DNA from: Ustulina deusta | Lineage: Eukaryota > Ascomycota > Sordariomycetes > Xylariales > Xylariaceae | DNA length: 64,000 nt | Reading direction: 5' to 3' | Assembly: GCA_023159155.1 (NCBI GenBank) | Contig: JAJNNX010000014.1 | Coordinates: forward strand, 372,001-436,000 | Part shown: piece by piece, positions 27,290 through 38,133 of the stretch | Layout of the letters: each line of letters starts with the position of its first letter | How positions within the stretch are numbered: position 1 is the stretch's first letter | Translations under genes and position numbers: made by a program | The notes under the pieces: generated by a model | Seen by the model: only the letters and a program-made list of their open reading frames with translations | The model's database searches: none | Told to the model about the DNA's origin: nothing

Positions 27290-27979
27290 CTAGCCAGGCC
27301 CCAGATACTTTTCCACTTCGGAATTTCCGTAGAACTGGTGCCTGAGCTTCTCGTGGCGCTTCTTGTCTTCCGCCGCCATCTTGCGTACCTTTTTGGCGTT
27401 CAGCATCTGGGGCTGCTCCTTCTTCTTGGTGGCTATATTCTTCGGAATCTCGACTCCCAAGCCGAGTGTGTCGTTCTTGGGTTTCGCCTTGATCGGAAAA
27501 GAGATGCCCTGGTTTAAAGCACCCAAACCAGCTCGTGCATCCGGGTCCCAGCCTTGAGCTTGTAAGACGCCCAGTCCCATGCGTGAACGGTCTAGTGAGG
27601 ATGGTGGATGTGAATGGGTTATGCAAACTTGATGAGCTATTGATGCTTCATGAGGCCGGCTCGGTGGTTTCCCTGTATCTACCGCATCGGAAGACTCGTT
27701 CACCGGAAGCTTGCAGATGTCGCATATGCCTAGTCCAGCAGTGTGTGTCTCACCTGTAGAAGCTTCCTTGGCCCCCTCTGGCAGGACTATGCTGAGGTAT
27801 ATATCGGAGACAGACTTTGAAGGCTCCGAGGGTTTGCTTTCGTCGGTGGAGTTGAGGTTAGCTGAGGAAGCAGGAACGAAAACTACTCGTTTCCGCTTGA
27901 GTCCTGACCCAAAAGGGCGTTTGTGTTGTAGAGGCACTTCTTCCGAGTCATCGTTGTCGGACCACTCTTCAGCTGCCAT
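27290..27979 (-). CDS. G-patch domain protein, GPANK1-like
   Basis: Single-exon gene of 229 residues, starting at the ATG at 27979. The N-terminus is acidic (EEWSDNDDSEEVPLQHKRP). A CDICKLPV segment followed by spaced His and Cys residues (about residues 85-125) looks like a degenerate zinc-binding element. Residues about 130-180 form a G-patch-like module: RMGLGVLQAQGWDPDARAGL, then a Gln-Gly/Phe-Pro-Ile turn and DTLGLGVEIP. The C-terminus is Lys-rich and helical. G-patch proteins bind RNA or activate DEAH helicases; the partner here is unknown. It is divergent from the dehydrogenase gene at 28437 with 457 bp between starts. Confidence 0.72.
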   Translation of the reverse strand: MAAEEWSDNDDSEEVPLQHKRPFGSGLKRKRVVFVPASSANLNSTDESKPSEPSKSVSDIYLSIVLPEGAKEASTGETHTAGLGICDICKLPVNESSDAVDTGKPPSRPHEASIAHQVCITHSHPPSSLDRSRMGLGVLQAQGWDPDARAGLGALNQGISFPIKAKPKNDTLGLGVEIPKNIATKKKEQPQMLNAKKVRKMAAEDKKRHEKLRHQFYGNSEVEKYLGPG

Positions 27980-28436
27980 CACTGGGGTGTGTCAAGCAGC
28001 CAGAAGTATATGACCTAATGAGAAGGATATCTCGGCCAGTAGTGTTTGGTTGTGGCCACGGCGAATCCGTCGAGTCGAATGAGTGCGGATGGGAATTATT
28101 GAAGTTCAAAAACCGCGAGAGGTGATCTCTGCGTATAGATGCGCCTCTTCAATATACTGGTACTACCTGTGCTAAAAAGCGGGTCGCTGCGGCAGGTAAC
28201 TCCGCCCCTGTTTTGCCCCAGCACATTGCAGGATAGGTAGAGCTACGTAATCTGTAATCTGCACAACCGAAATTGTTCGACTGGTATAATAAATAAATAC
28301 TACAACGCGACACGCTGGGATTCTTCCTGTTTCAATACGTATTTTGTGTTACGATAGCTGCTCATAATGTCATAAAGCCCAATCAAATCTCAATAAACGT
28401 TTTCGTTTCCCTCCTCCCCAAAACACTTCAATCATC
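27980..28436. promoter_or_regulatory. Divergent promoter region of the G-patch and SDR genes
   Basis: 457 bp between two divergent start codons. The end near 28405-28436 is CT- and CA-rich, a common fungal transcription-start context. No individual binding site is assigned. Confidence 0.45.
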
Positions 28437-29723
28437 ATGCCGCTGCCTCTCTTATACGAGATTATCGTCAACGGCGCGCCAGGATGGGTGCCTAATTGGG
28501 CGAGAGACCCTTTCTCGTTGACCAAGGTTTTCGCTGTGGCAGTTGTGCTATATCTGATGAAGATCTACAGCAGCGGCGCAACAAACCGGGCAGATAGAAG
28601 CATGCACGGCAGGGTCGTCATGATAACAGGCGGCACATCCGGAATAGGGACCGCCGTCGCACGAGAGCTTGCCCAACGGGGTGCGCAAATCATCCTTCTC
28701 ACCCAATTGCCGCCTTCAAACCCCTTCCTAGCCGACCAGATAGGAGAGCTTCGCGAGCAGACCAAGAACCAGATGATCTATGCCGAACAAGTCGACCTCA
28801 GCTCGCTCCACAGCATCCGAAAATTTGCCACGAAATGGATCGATAATGCGCCCCCGAGACGGTTGGACATGCTCATCTTGTGCGCGAACACCCTGACGCC
28901 CCCTGGTGGAGAGCGGATGGAGACGGACGAAGGAATTGAGGAGATGTGGATGGTCAACTACGTGGCGAATTTCCATCTGCTCGGCATCCTCAGCCCGGCC
29001 CTCCGAGCACAGCCGTTCGATCGCGATGTCCGAATTATAATCCCTACATGCTCCTCATACATAGCGTCTCCGGATCTTAGCGATGCCTTGTCAAAGAAGA
29101 AATGGTCGCCCAAAAAAGCCTATGCCAGGAGTAAGCTGGCCATGATGGTGTTCGGTCAAGCTTTCCAGAAACATTTAGACGCATACAAACGACCCGACCA
29201 ATTGCCCATGAACGCCAGAGTAATCTTCGTAGACCCCGGCTTAACACGCACACCCGGCATGCGACGGTGGCTTACGCGGGGCTCAATTTTGGGGCTGATT
29301 CTATATGTTTTTGGCTACATCTTACCCTGGTTTTTCTTAAAAAGCGCAGAGATGGGCGCGCAGTCCATCCTACATGCAGCAATGGAGTCTTCGTTGGGCC
29401 GAGGTGAGGGCGGGAAGTTGATCAAAGAATGTATGGAGGTCGACTTTGCAAGGAAGGATGTAAAGAATGAAGATATCGCCAAGGCGCTCTGGGAAGCCAG
29501 CGACAAGCTGGTTGAGAAGACGGAGAAAGAACAAGCCGCCTTACGAGCATTGGAGAAGAAAAACCAGGAGACGCGAGAGCAGGAAAAGAAAGAAGCTGAG
29601 CAGGCTCAGGAAATCGAGGCTCTGGTGGACACTATCAAACAGGGAAAGGAGGCGGAAAAGAAGGCCTCGAGGCGTCAGCGCAAAAAGGCGAATGCCGAGA
29701 AGACGGAATCAACGAGTACATGA
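28437..29723 (+). CDS. Membrane-anchored short-chain dehydrogenase, Env9-like
   Basis: Single exon, 428 residues. A hydrophobic segment at about residues 28-44 (FSLTKVFAVAVVLYLMKIY) precedes a Rossmann fold with the cofactor motif TGGTSGIG, the Asp-rich VDLSSL segment, a serine in IPTCSSYIAS and the catalytic YxxxK as YARSK. A second hydrophobic helix (GLILYVFGYILPWFFL) follows, and the C-terminal 90 residues are a charged Lys/Glu coiled coil. This layout resembles fungal Env9-type oxidoreductases of lipid droplets or the ER involved in vacuolar morphology. The substrate is unknown; NAD(P) dependence is inferred from the family. The long charged tail may serve in oligomerisation or membrane tethering. 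Confidence 0.82.
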   Translation: MPLPLLYEIIVNGAPGWVPNWARDPFSLTKVFAVAVVLYLMKIYSSGATNRADRSMHGRVVMITGGTSGIGTAVARELAQRGAQIILLTQLPPSNPFLADQIGELREQTKNQMIYAEQVDLSSLHSIRKFATKWIDNAPPRRLDMLILCANTLTPPGGERMETDEGIEEMWMVNYVANFHLLGILSPALRAQPFDRDVRIIIPTCSSYIASPDLSDALSKKKWSPKKAYARSKLAMMVFGQAFQKHLDAYKRPDQLPMNARVIFVDPGLTRTPGMRRWLTRGSILGLILYVFGYILPWFFLKSAEMGAQSILHAAMESSLGRGEGGKLIKECMEVDFARKDVKNEDIAKALWEASDKLVEKTEKEQAALRALEKKNQETREQEKKEAEQAQEIEALVDTIKQGKEAEKKASRRQRKKANAEKTESTST

Positions 29724-30239
29724 TGTATTTATATGGGACCGGGGGAAAATAGGCTATGGAATGTAGGTTTATTACTCGGGGGTTTTTTTACAAAGATACC
29801 TTATAATCAGAGCAGATGTTCGACATCGAAGGCCTTGATAGTGATACCTACTAGACACGTGAAAATGACGCCAGAGCTCTCGGGGATAGAGATGGTGGGG
29901 TAGCACGCTCATAGACAAAGAGGTCTTGGAGCGAAGAAGCACCTCGGCACTTTGTACACAGCTCCGAAATCGAACCTCATATGGGGCCCTCCACTCATCT
30001 CAACCCACGACCCGAGCGTAGCATGGATATTTCCCTGATAGCCAAATACCCGCCATATCAAGGATCAAGTAACGGCATTCATCAATAATGAATCAGACAA
30101 GCAGCCGCAATCCAGAACTCGCACCCTAGACTATTGAAACCGAGCGGCTCATCACTCAATCAATCACCTACACCACCAGCCAGTCCGGTACATATCTCAT
30201 TTCATCTCATCAAACACATATCCACACCATCGCTTCAAA
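29724..30239. other. Spacer with nothing recognised
   Basis: About 500 bp of 3' untranslated region and spacer, with a CA/TC-rich stretch at 30120-30235 just before a possible small gene. Confidence 0.5.
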
Positions 30240-30545
30240 ATGTCAACTCTCCAAGCACCAGCAACAGAAAATTTCCACTCGGCATGGGACCGTCATCACC
30301 AGCCATCATCATCATCATCGCCATCGCAAATCCAGACCCGAGCCTCCCCGCAGGCGAGGGATGTATCGAGTCTGCATCCCGTCTTCTTCACAGGGCGTCT
30401 GCGGAGGTCGGCCCCGATGACTCGCGATGCTGTCGCCCCTGCTGCTGCCGTCGCTCCCGCGTCGAGTTTAGTACATCCCGTGGCCCACGGCTACGTGTAC
30501 CACGATGAGCGGCTTACGAGGCGGCCCAGGGGCCCGATGTTGTGA
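30240..30545 (+). CDS. Possible small hypothetical protein
   Basis: Open frame of 101 codons starting in a good fungal context (CAAAATGTCA). The product is Ser/Ala/Pro/Arg-rich, begins MSTLQAPATENFHSAWDR and ends RLTRRPRGPML. The second half (APMTRDAVAPAAAVAPASS, then HPVAHGYVYHDERLT) looks protein-like rather than repetitive. No domain, signal peptide or membrane segment is visible. Overlapping frames are also open, so composition alone could explain it. The CA-rich leader is the main support for calling it a gene. Confidence 0.35.
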   Translation: MSTLQAPATENFHSAWDRHHQPSSSSSPSQIQTRASPQARDVSSLHPVFFTGRLRRSAPMTRDAVAPAAAVAPASSLVHPVAHGYVYHDERLTRRPRGPML

Positions 30546-31166
30546 GGGGGGTGATGGGATGAATTCAAAAAATAAAAATAAATTTTTTTTTTTGACCTGT
30601 GACAAATTGATGATAGGGACATATCTATAGAGTCCGGAATCTAATTGGATGGCATCATTTCGATTCTCACATATACGGATTTTGAGAATCGTGTTAGACC
30701 CGCACGGATGAGCTACGCATTGGCATTGGCACAGATAGATGACTACAGGCTACAGAAAGCGAAAGAGCCATTTGAGAGAGCATGGCCCTCGCAGGATAAG
30801 GGGTAGCATGTTGTATTTAGACAGGGTGGTAATACACCTCAGAGCCCTTAAGTCGGGCCCTTGCTAGGCAAGAGTACAGACAAGAATGACAAATGAAAGA
30901 GGATTGATGATGATGATGATGATACTCCGATGGGGTTTTGTATGTTGTTCCCGCACTGCCCGAAACCCAATGATGACGCCCAGATAAAAGCCGATCCGTT
31001 CGCGCGCCCATAAGAAAAGGAAAACCCGAGATTTTTAAGGAGACCCTTCCCAAAACGTATGTATGTACATCTGACGCCCCCCTTTCGAAAGAGAAAAAAC
31101 CTTGCGTTGCCGTATCAGGTCAGGTCCGGTCCGGGTCGCATCACCCCCATCCCCCCATCCGCACAA
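30546..31166. other. Spacer downstream of the R-SNARE gene
   Basis: About 620 bp, presumably the 3' untranslated region of the convergent R-SNARE gene. It includes a (GAT)n run near 30905-30922. Nothing else is seen. Confidence 0.5.
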
Positions 31167-31942
31167 TCAAGCATTCTTGACGGCAAGGACAATGGTCAGG
31201 ATAATCAAGGCGAGAACGACGACCAACAAGGCCATCAGCTTGATATTCTTCCACCACATCTGCCTCTTGAGGCCGCGGCTGCGGACGCGGAACTCGCGGG
31301 CGCTGCCGCCGAGGCGGTCGGTCTTGTCGACGAGCAGGTCGATGCGCTCGCCGCGCTCGAGCAGGCCCTCGATGTTGCGCGTCATGATGCCGCGGACGTC
31401 GTCCATCTCGCGCTGGACGTTGGTGATGGCGTCGTCGCGGCCGCCCGACGTGGTGCCGTACTCGACCATCAGGCCCTTGAGCGTGGCGTTGAAGGCGGCG
31501 GCGCCGTAGTTGGGGAGGTCGGCGAAGTCGGTGGCGGCCTCGTCGAACTCGCGCAGGAAGCGGGTGCGGATCTCGAACAGGAAGCCGAAGGGCACGCGCC
31601 GCCCCAGCGACGAGTCTGACACCACCAGGAAGGTCAGGCCGCCGGCCGAGGCGTTGTCCGGGCGCGAGGACGGCGCCTCCGATATGTAGTGGATGTGGTG
31701 CGTGCCGTGCGTGTACGTCAGCTTCTGCGGCGTGTCGTGGCTTATCTTGGGGAGGATCAGCGACGCGAGCGACGACGTCTGCGACGACGCCGAGGTCGTG
31801 CACTCGGCGAGGATGGTGGTGTTGTGCGCTATGCACGCGCTGGGCAGATGGCTGTCAATGACTGCGACGACGACGACGCACGCAATGCTACCTGGAGCAC
31901 GACTTACTAGAGGAGGGGCGTCTGAGTGGAAGAGGACGCCAT
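31167..31942 (-). CDS. nyv1: Longin R-SNARE, VAMP7/Nyv1-type
   Basis: Vesicle SNARE for fusion at the vacuole or endosome. Exons 31908-31942 and 31167-31839 give 235 residues; the 68-bp intron (donor GTAAGT) splits a Tyr codon so that TPLLY continues into ACIAHNTTILAE. Residues about 10-125 form the longin domain (FLVVSDSSLGRRVPFGFLFE). A SNARE coiled coil follows with the zero-layer Arg in LLERGERIDLLVDKTDRLG, then a basic juxtamembrane stretch (RGLKRQMWWKNIK) and a C-terminal membrane anchor ending IVLAVKNA. The gene is markedly GC-rich with strong use of C/G third positions. Ykt6 is excluded because there is a transmembrane anchor and no C-terminal prenylation cysteines. The Nyv1 name is inferred from architecture. 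Confidence 0.87.
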
Positions 31943-34208
31943 TGTGTCAAGCCGTAGGGTCGTCTACGCAGGCGTCGGGTGTCCAATGTATTTATTTCAG
32001 CGTGAGAGTCCCCGATTCGGTCTTGGCGCATGCATCAAGATAGAGGAAACGTTTATCGAGGAAGAGAAATCACAGGTCAACGCTGGGAAGATTACAGGTT
32101 GTCGCACTGGTGGTTTTATTGCCAGGGGATGGTGAATGGGACAGGATGACGATGATGTATTCCTTCGGGGCACAGACGAAGCCCCAGCAGTGTAGGTACC
32201 TCTCATAGACACCTTACCTAGTAGGGAGGTCACTTACCTAATCGGGATGCCGACCTCTGAGATAGGTTTTACCATGCTGAATCAAAATGGAGCTTTCACC
32301 TGAGCCATGCCGCTTTTAGCCTGAGCCCCGGCCTGGCCTGAACAAGACCCGCTTTTGCACAAGCTAAATGGACAAACTTGCATAAGTACCTAAGGTAGGT
32401 AAGTACTAACTTCCAAAACACCGTGACGTCTTACCGTAACTGTACCGCAATAAATGGAAAGGGACCGGTTTTTTTTTTTTTTTCAACCCGGATTTTAGTA
32501 ACTAATGCTTTTTGCAATCTTGTAAAAGTTACTAAATTTAATGTACGTATATGTTATTAGACATAATAACTATTGCTAACTAGAGCAGCAGCTATCCTCT
32601 TTCGTCTGCTTCTCAAGCAGGGGTTATCGGCCACCCGTTTTAGCTCTACGTATTTTTCCATAAAAATAAAAATAAAAACTGGCTACCTCTTTATAGTCGG
32701 CCTTGATCATAGCAAATATAATCAAGGTAGAAAGTACTTGGACTGTTTTACCGAGGCCTATTGCGTCTCCTAGACAGCCGCCTTGGATGTCCTGCACAGG
32801 TTGTTCAGTTAACATCTAGATACTATACCGCGTGCATTTGATACGCACCGATCTTAATGTCAAATCCAAGAGGTCTCAAGCTCGCAGTAGATTCAGGGCA
32901 TTAGAAGAACTTGCATACTCTAGCCTAGCCGTCGTTGTCAATGTGCCGGTTTGTGTATTAGCCACCGAATTCAGGATTCGGTTTGTTGTTGTGGTTGTCT
33001 ATAACGCCACTTAAGAGCTTAGGCTTTTGAGTCAAGGTCTAAGCATTGTTTTCGTTGTCATCACCATCAGAAAGCTTGATCACTTCAATCTCTTGGATCT
33101 TCTACCGTTCTATCGTAAGACCCCGACGCGATGATCTTGCTGTGACGAGCTGCTTGCATGGCGGCTAGCTCCGCCGGCATTAGACGTGGCGCATGAGGGA
33201 TCTAGACTAATAGTGGTTGGGGTGATGATTGGTGATGTCGGAAGCTAATAGTCGGGTTTGGAATTCGGGTTTTGTAGACTAGTACTTGTTCCGATCTCAA
33301 CTTGAAAATCGACAGTCACTGCTGCCGAGATATCTAAGCCTAGGACACCCACGATCAAGAGTAGGGAGACGAAGAGAAACATGTCTGTTTCAAATGTAAG
33401 AAGTAATTGTCGAGCTGTCCTGAGAATTACTTTACTCGAATCTTACTCTCTCGGAATTATAATTGAAAGTGATTTTTAAATATGAACGTTTAAATACTTA
33501 CTGGCCGGTTTTAGACATCCGGTGCCCGTCTCCCGACTTCTTTAAAAAATAGTACGCCGATCGATTGCAATCGATCTTCTATAGAATCGGCCTCCAGGAG
33601 GGAAGTCAACGTTGTACCAGTTATATAGTTCTTAAAAACATAGCAGGCTGCAAGGCCGCTTTAACGAAACGTGAGATCGACTGCTAGCTTGCATTATTAG
33701 TCTTATACCAACGATTAATTATATTCAATATTCTATTCCTGCAATATTTCTTAGCTATCTTAAGAGTTAAAGAATAAGGGCGCTACTCCATAGCTAGGCA
33801 GTAGATGGCAACTAGAGGAAGATGCGAAGTTTAAAAAAGCTTTTTGTTTGAGGCAACAACTGGACAGCGATTAGTAAATGCGCCCCTGGGAAGAAGCAAA
33901 ATGACCAACAACTGTGCGAGCCATCTGTAACCGTTACGACATTTTCATAATCAGATACCGTTTGTGAAAACATGCTGGCGTGCGCCAAGTCTTGTCACAA
34001 ATCATGCAACCCCTGACAAGACTGTAGAAAGCCAATGGAGCAAGGAGTCTAAAGTATGAACATTGGCAACATCCATTATGTAAGGGTTTTTGACACTATC
34101 GACCCTCTCAGCCCTGAGGTTCTTCCCGGATTTTCTCAGCAATAGCTACTTACTAGGACAACGAACCATATGTGTTGGCAATAACTCTGAGCTCTAATCA
34201 CTAGTATA
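31943..34208. other. AT-rich spacer with a degenerate helicase relic
   Basis: About 2.3 kb without an intact gene. The stretch 32500-33900 is AT-rich, has frequent stops in every frame and contains an SNF2-helicase remnant and an 18-bp perfect palindrome (33559-33576). This is what repeat-induced point mutation or old decay would leave. The first 300 bp are the promoter side of the R-SNARE gene. Confidence 0.55.
32620..32890 (-). pseudogene. Relic of an SNF2-family helicase
   Basis: On the minus strand the peptide DIQGGCLGDAIGLGKTVQVL matches the Walker A region of SNF2 helicases (consensus GGxLADEMGLGKT). About 20-25 codons upstream, after stops and a frame change, LRPLGFDIKIGAYQMHAV resembles the preceding SNF2 Q-motif region. 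TAG and TGA stops interrupt the join at places where Trp codons would be plausible, consistent with C-to-T/G-to-A decay. Nothing resembling the remaining helicase motifs was found. It is a fragment, not a functional gene. Confidence 0.55.
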
Positions 34209-34904
34209 CTATGTCTGGGGCATGATCTCAATCATGTTTCCATCCGGGTCGGCTGCGAAGATATATGTCTCCTGAGCAGAGGTCAGAACTGCGAAGATGG
34301 CGTCAAACTCCGCGGGGTCGATCTTAGATCGAATGAGATCAGTTGCAAACGCGTAGGGGCCACTCTCCGGGCTCGGCTCGCCGATCTTCTTGTAAATGGT
34401 CACGCCGAAGTCCTGTAGCCGCTTCTGGGTGTCCTGCGTATCTGGCACGACGAAGCCTGTCGAGCTAAAGGTGTTGGTGCTTTGGGTGGAGGCGGGAAAG
34501 TTGTTGTCGGGGACATCCAGGTATAGCAATTCCAAAAGGCCTTGGGTGTTACGCTGTTGCTGATACAGTTCCGCGGACGTCATGTAGCCAGTGCCGTTCT
34601 TTCCGGCGAAGCTGTAGCCTAGGTATGTACTCGAGAAGTGTTTAGTCACCTGGATTGTACTGATGATGCGCATACCAAAGACCTGGGTGTAAAAGTCGAG
34701 AGCCCGGGTGAGATTGTTGGTGTTGAACGCCACGTGGTTGAGCTGGTACTCAGTCGTCGCGGGGTCAGAGCCCTCGGGCCCCAGTATGATCTGAGGATAC
34801 TGGGTGCCGTTGCCACCAGCCCGGATGCCGCGTGGTATAAGACCCAACGCCGCGTTTAAACTCATCGCCAAGACGAAGAGAATGCGAGTGCTTGGTGCGA
34901 GCAT
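34209..34904 (-). CDS. Secreted VOC/glyoxalase-like protein
   Basis: Single exon, 231 residues. Residues 1-22 (MLAPSTRILFVLAMSLNAAL) look like a signal peptide. The rest is a vicinal-oxygen-chelate fold: LNHVAFNTNNLTRALDFYTQ with a metal-ligand His and the typical FGMRI turn, a middle ELLYLDVPDNNFP segment, and a C-terminal FAADPDGNMIEIMPQ with a putative metal-ligand Glu. Glyoxalase I, which uses glutathione hemithioacetals, is the nearest well-known member, but a secreted version would see little glutathione, so another substrate is likely. Several Asn-x-Ser/Thr sites fit the secretory route. It sits 1.3 kb from the RiPP locus; membership is only a possibility. Confidence 0.8.
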   Translation of the reverse strand: MLAPSTRILFVLAMSLNAALGLIPRGIRAGGNGTQYPQIILGPEGSDPATTEYQLNHVAFNTNNLTRALDFYTQVFGMRIISTIQVTKHFSSTYLGYSFAGKNGTGYMTSAELYQQQRNTQGLLELLYLDVPDNNFPASTQSTNTFSSTGFVVPDTQDTQKRLQDFGVTIYKKIGEPSPESGPYAFATDLIRSKIDPAEFDAIFAVLTSAQETYIFAADPDGNMIEIMPQT

Positions 34905-36186
34905 GGTGGCTACAAGCTCTCACCGAACTTTGCGTAATTGCCGGGCTTGGGTGAACCAAACGACCTTGGAGACACAATCAGATGGCAGTAGATAGAGCAC
35001 CTTGAAGTGAACTGAAACTGAAAAAATGTGGTGTGTCATACATCATCGAGACTCCGATTAATTGCCTTGCTAAGGGCTTTGATCGGGTTTTATGGCTACA
35101 AGAAGTGGTTTTGCCCGCATCCGAACCCCCCGGCCTGCAGTCACTCAGAACTCGTTCGCTTAATATCCACATGTTCCTACATAGTACTCCAAATGATCTG
35201 CAGTAAGATGCGACGTCGATGAGCGCTGAGCAATGCCTCTTCTACGCAGTAAGCCTTACCGAATGCCAGCTTCACTCGATATACCTAGGTAGTTCAGGCC
35301 AGCCGGACCCACCACTCGGAGAATAGGTGTGGCAAATGGTGCGGCACAGATCTGGTCGCCAGGACCTAGCGGGCAGGATCAAGTGCAGGGCCTCAGGCGG
35401 GAAGGGTCACTCATCCTCCCTGTAGGCTGTAGCCTGCAGCAGGGGTTTGCTCCAGTGACACTGGGTTCTGGAGATGTATGGAACACTCTGGTTTAGAACG
35501 GGATACTTCAGTATACAATAATCATGGTTATATTGGCTGAAGATACATTCCACACATATGCAGCCAGGAGGGTGAGCAGCCGCAGGCTGGTGCCGAAGCT
35601 CCAACTTCCAAGGCGCTCCCTCCTTGTCACCTTCGTTCGCGAAATGCGCCGTACGGTGCATCACGCTAAGCTCCAAAAAAGGGAGGCTCATTACCACAGT
35701 ACAACACGGAGATGGCATCTCTACATTCTATCCTTGACATCACCTTCTAGACGAGGCTGTGGTGGGGGGGGGGGGGGGGGGGAGGTGTCTTTTGCGTGAT
35801 TTGGCACTCTGATTCTTTCAAACCTACGACTATATTCGCTAAGTTGTCTCATCGCTTACTGGTAGGCTCTCTGATACCCTGTGCTCCCAGGGTCTCTTGT
35901 TCTACCAATGGCCAGTCACCTAAGCCTGTACTTTAATGCGCTTACGATGAGCTTGACAAGTGAAGATATTCGGGAATCAGATGGAGGAAAAACCAATACG
36001 AGTGATAATTATTAAGCCTTTCCAGAAGGACACTACATATACGTTTAGTTCAACTATAATAGTCGTTAAAATGAAGGGGGTACATGGCTTTGTTCCACTT
36101 GCAAAGAACAGCGATTCAAGTATTTACTCCATATCAACATCTGAGCCCCTGAACCCTTACGCAGAGATCGTTCGGTGTTTTCGGCT
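34905..36186. other. Spacer between the VOC gene and the UstY pair
   Basis: About 1.3 kb. It holds a 19-G run at 35764-35782. Open frames are short and unrecognised. Confidence 0.5.
35764..35782 (+). repeat. G19 homopolymer
   Basis: A run of 19 G, similar to those at 22732 and 44697. Confidence 0.85.
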
Positions 36187-37202
36187 TCATCGGTCTGTAT
36201 GTACTAGGCGAGCTAGAAACTCATCGATGCCAGTGTATTGAACAGTCCTTTTGTCTGCCCAAGCCTGAATGCTGTCCCAATTGGTGCATTTCCGGGCACC
36301 GGATCGATCTCCCTTGATCTTGTATTTGTTCTCCCAGAAGAACGTATTCACAGAAACATCTGCATTGCACATAATACCTTGGCGAAGAACCTCGAGGCAA
36401 TGATCTGTCAGCGTTTTAGCAAGAGACCACCAGCACGCAACTGAAGAAGGACACACCATGGTGCTTCAATGAGAAGGTCCCTATATCTCTCAATTCCGGG
36501 TAAGCGTCCTGGTGTTGGAATTGATACAACCTTTTCTAGTAGCTGTTAGCCTCTGATACTTCTTTGAGCGTTGGTCTTGACGAGTCTCCGAGCTTTGCAT
36601 CAAGCTCTGACATACCACACAATGGAGCATGTGATGAGCCTCAAGGTAGCCAAGGTAACCAGAACCGTCTTTCATGGAGATTGAAGTCTTGTTCATCCTT
36701 CTCATCTCTTCATCGGAAATCATGACCATTGTCGCTGTTTGGAATATAATCAGCATACTTATCAACGTACCAAAACCGATATCACACAATACTTACATCG
36801 TAATAAGCGTGACCAAGCCTGATCAAGCTCAGGACGGGGCTCGCCGATGAAGGGACTCGATTCGTACCCAAGTACCTCTACTCTGTATTGTATAGCAGAT
36901 TGTGCAGGTGCTAGAAGATCCCCTCGTTAGGGCCTGTATGCAGTTCATCACGAAACAAACTTACAAAACGCTGTTTCAAAAGTCGAATCATCAAACGGGC
37001 TGACTGGGAACACTTTATTCCACTTGTTGCCATTACTTAGAAACGCGAGATTCAAGATCAAGAGAACCAACTGAAAGACACAAAGTATACCATTCAGTTT
37101 GAAGAAATGGGCTCGTTTGGACCGGCTCCAGATATTGGGATTTGACTGAGTGATCTCATCTGTGGCCAAAAAAGGCTCATCTTCTGTGTCTCTTGTAGAC
37201 AT
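36187..37202 (-). CDS. UstYa-family (DUF3328) RiPP-modifying oxidase, copy A
   Basis: UstY proteins catalyse the oxidative cyclisation of fungal dikaritin RiPPs. Five exons on the minus strand: 36965-37202, 36797-36910, 36616-36734, 36457-36535 and 36187-36404, giving 255 residues. All phases (1,1,0,1) agree and all introns are GT-AG. One membrane helix lies near residues 38-58 (LNGILCVFQLVLLILNLAFL). The family's two HxxHC motifs are present: HMLHC at 152-156 and HHDHC at 182-186, the second straddling the exon 4/5 junction. The FSPAQSAIQYRVEV and GEPRPELDQAWSRLL segments are also family-typical. An in-frame ATG five codons upstream (37217) is an alternative start. It is divergent from a second UstY gene, sharing 931 bp of promoter. 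Confidence 0.92.
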
Positions 37203-38133
37203 GGCTTGCCACTTCACAGGCTATGATAATCGGAGATCTCGGCGGGAAAGACGAAGAGTCGGTACTGGGAGCTAAGACATAAAGGTTAGGCACAATATTG
37301 GTCTTCGAATTTCAGAAGAAACTATTCTCTTCTCTTATTAGTCATCAATATTATACCATACCCACTGCATATTCCACGCTGCGTAAGTAGTTATCACTCA
37401 TTCATCAATGCGCCACATATCCGGTGTAACTCCTTCCCAAACCTAGTTCATATCCTCCCGCAGACATTGCACATCTTCCAACAGTTGGAAACCTGTGCGA
37501 AAAGTGGGAGCAAGGGTGCCCAAGGGGGTTCCATAGCAGGAGTCTAAGGCCCGTTGTGAGCCCAAAGATGATGATGTGCGTGTCTCCTGCGTCCTACTGG
37601 CGGCCGAAAACCCAGGGAATGTGCCCTTGACTTACATGGGGACCATCTGATGCATCAGCTTATCTCTTATACAGACGGCCCTATTCTCCACGTCACACAG
37701 TGGTGCTCCGCCTCCAGAGATCAGGTTTTATATGGGTTTTCACTATAGTAACATTCGGATGCAATGGGGCGGCGGTTGATCACGGTGAACCAACAAAGCA
37801 CCATTGGTATGTCTGAGCCCCGCAATCATTGCAACCACGGCAATTGAAGTCTGCCTGTCGTGGTCTGAATTTTCTATGCAATATTGGAGAGGCAATGAGA
37901 TCAAGGGGGGTTCATTCCTCGCCGGGGCAACTGCCCAAGGAGACAACTTCTTCGCCCTTAAGCTAATTATTATCTGACAAATGCTCTTTCGAGCCTCTAC
38001 ACACCTGGTGGCTAGGCATATTTTCCTGCTATTCACGTTGATTGAATTTTTTACATCTTCGAAGCCTTATTCCCACAAGTAGCAAGAGTCGCATCACTCA
38101 GACACCCACATGATTCTGGTCTAAAGAGTTGCC
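37203..38133. promoter_or_regulatory. Shared divergent promoter of the two UstY genes
   Basis: 931 bp between the two divergent UstY starts. It probably co-regulates them. A short open frame on the minus strand (37743-38036) has no recognisable features. I could not identify a specific factor-binding motif with confidence. Confidence 0.5.

Noticed and set aside
30134..30508. 124-codon frame overlapping the possible small gene
   Set aside because: The frame starting at 30240 has the better start context; both cannot be coding with confidence.
37743..38036. 97-codon minus-strand frame in the UstY divergent promoter
   Set aside because: No motif, no signal peptide and no splice context; likely chance.
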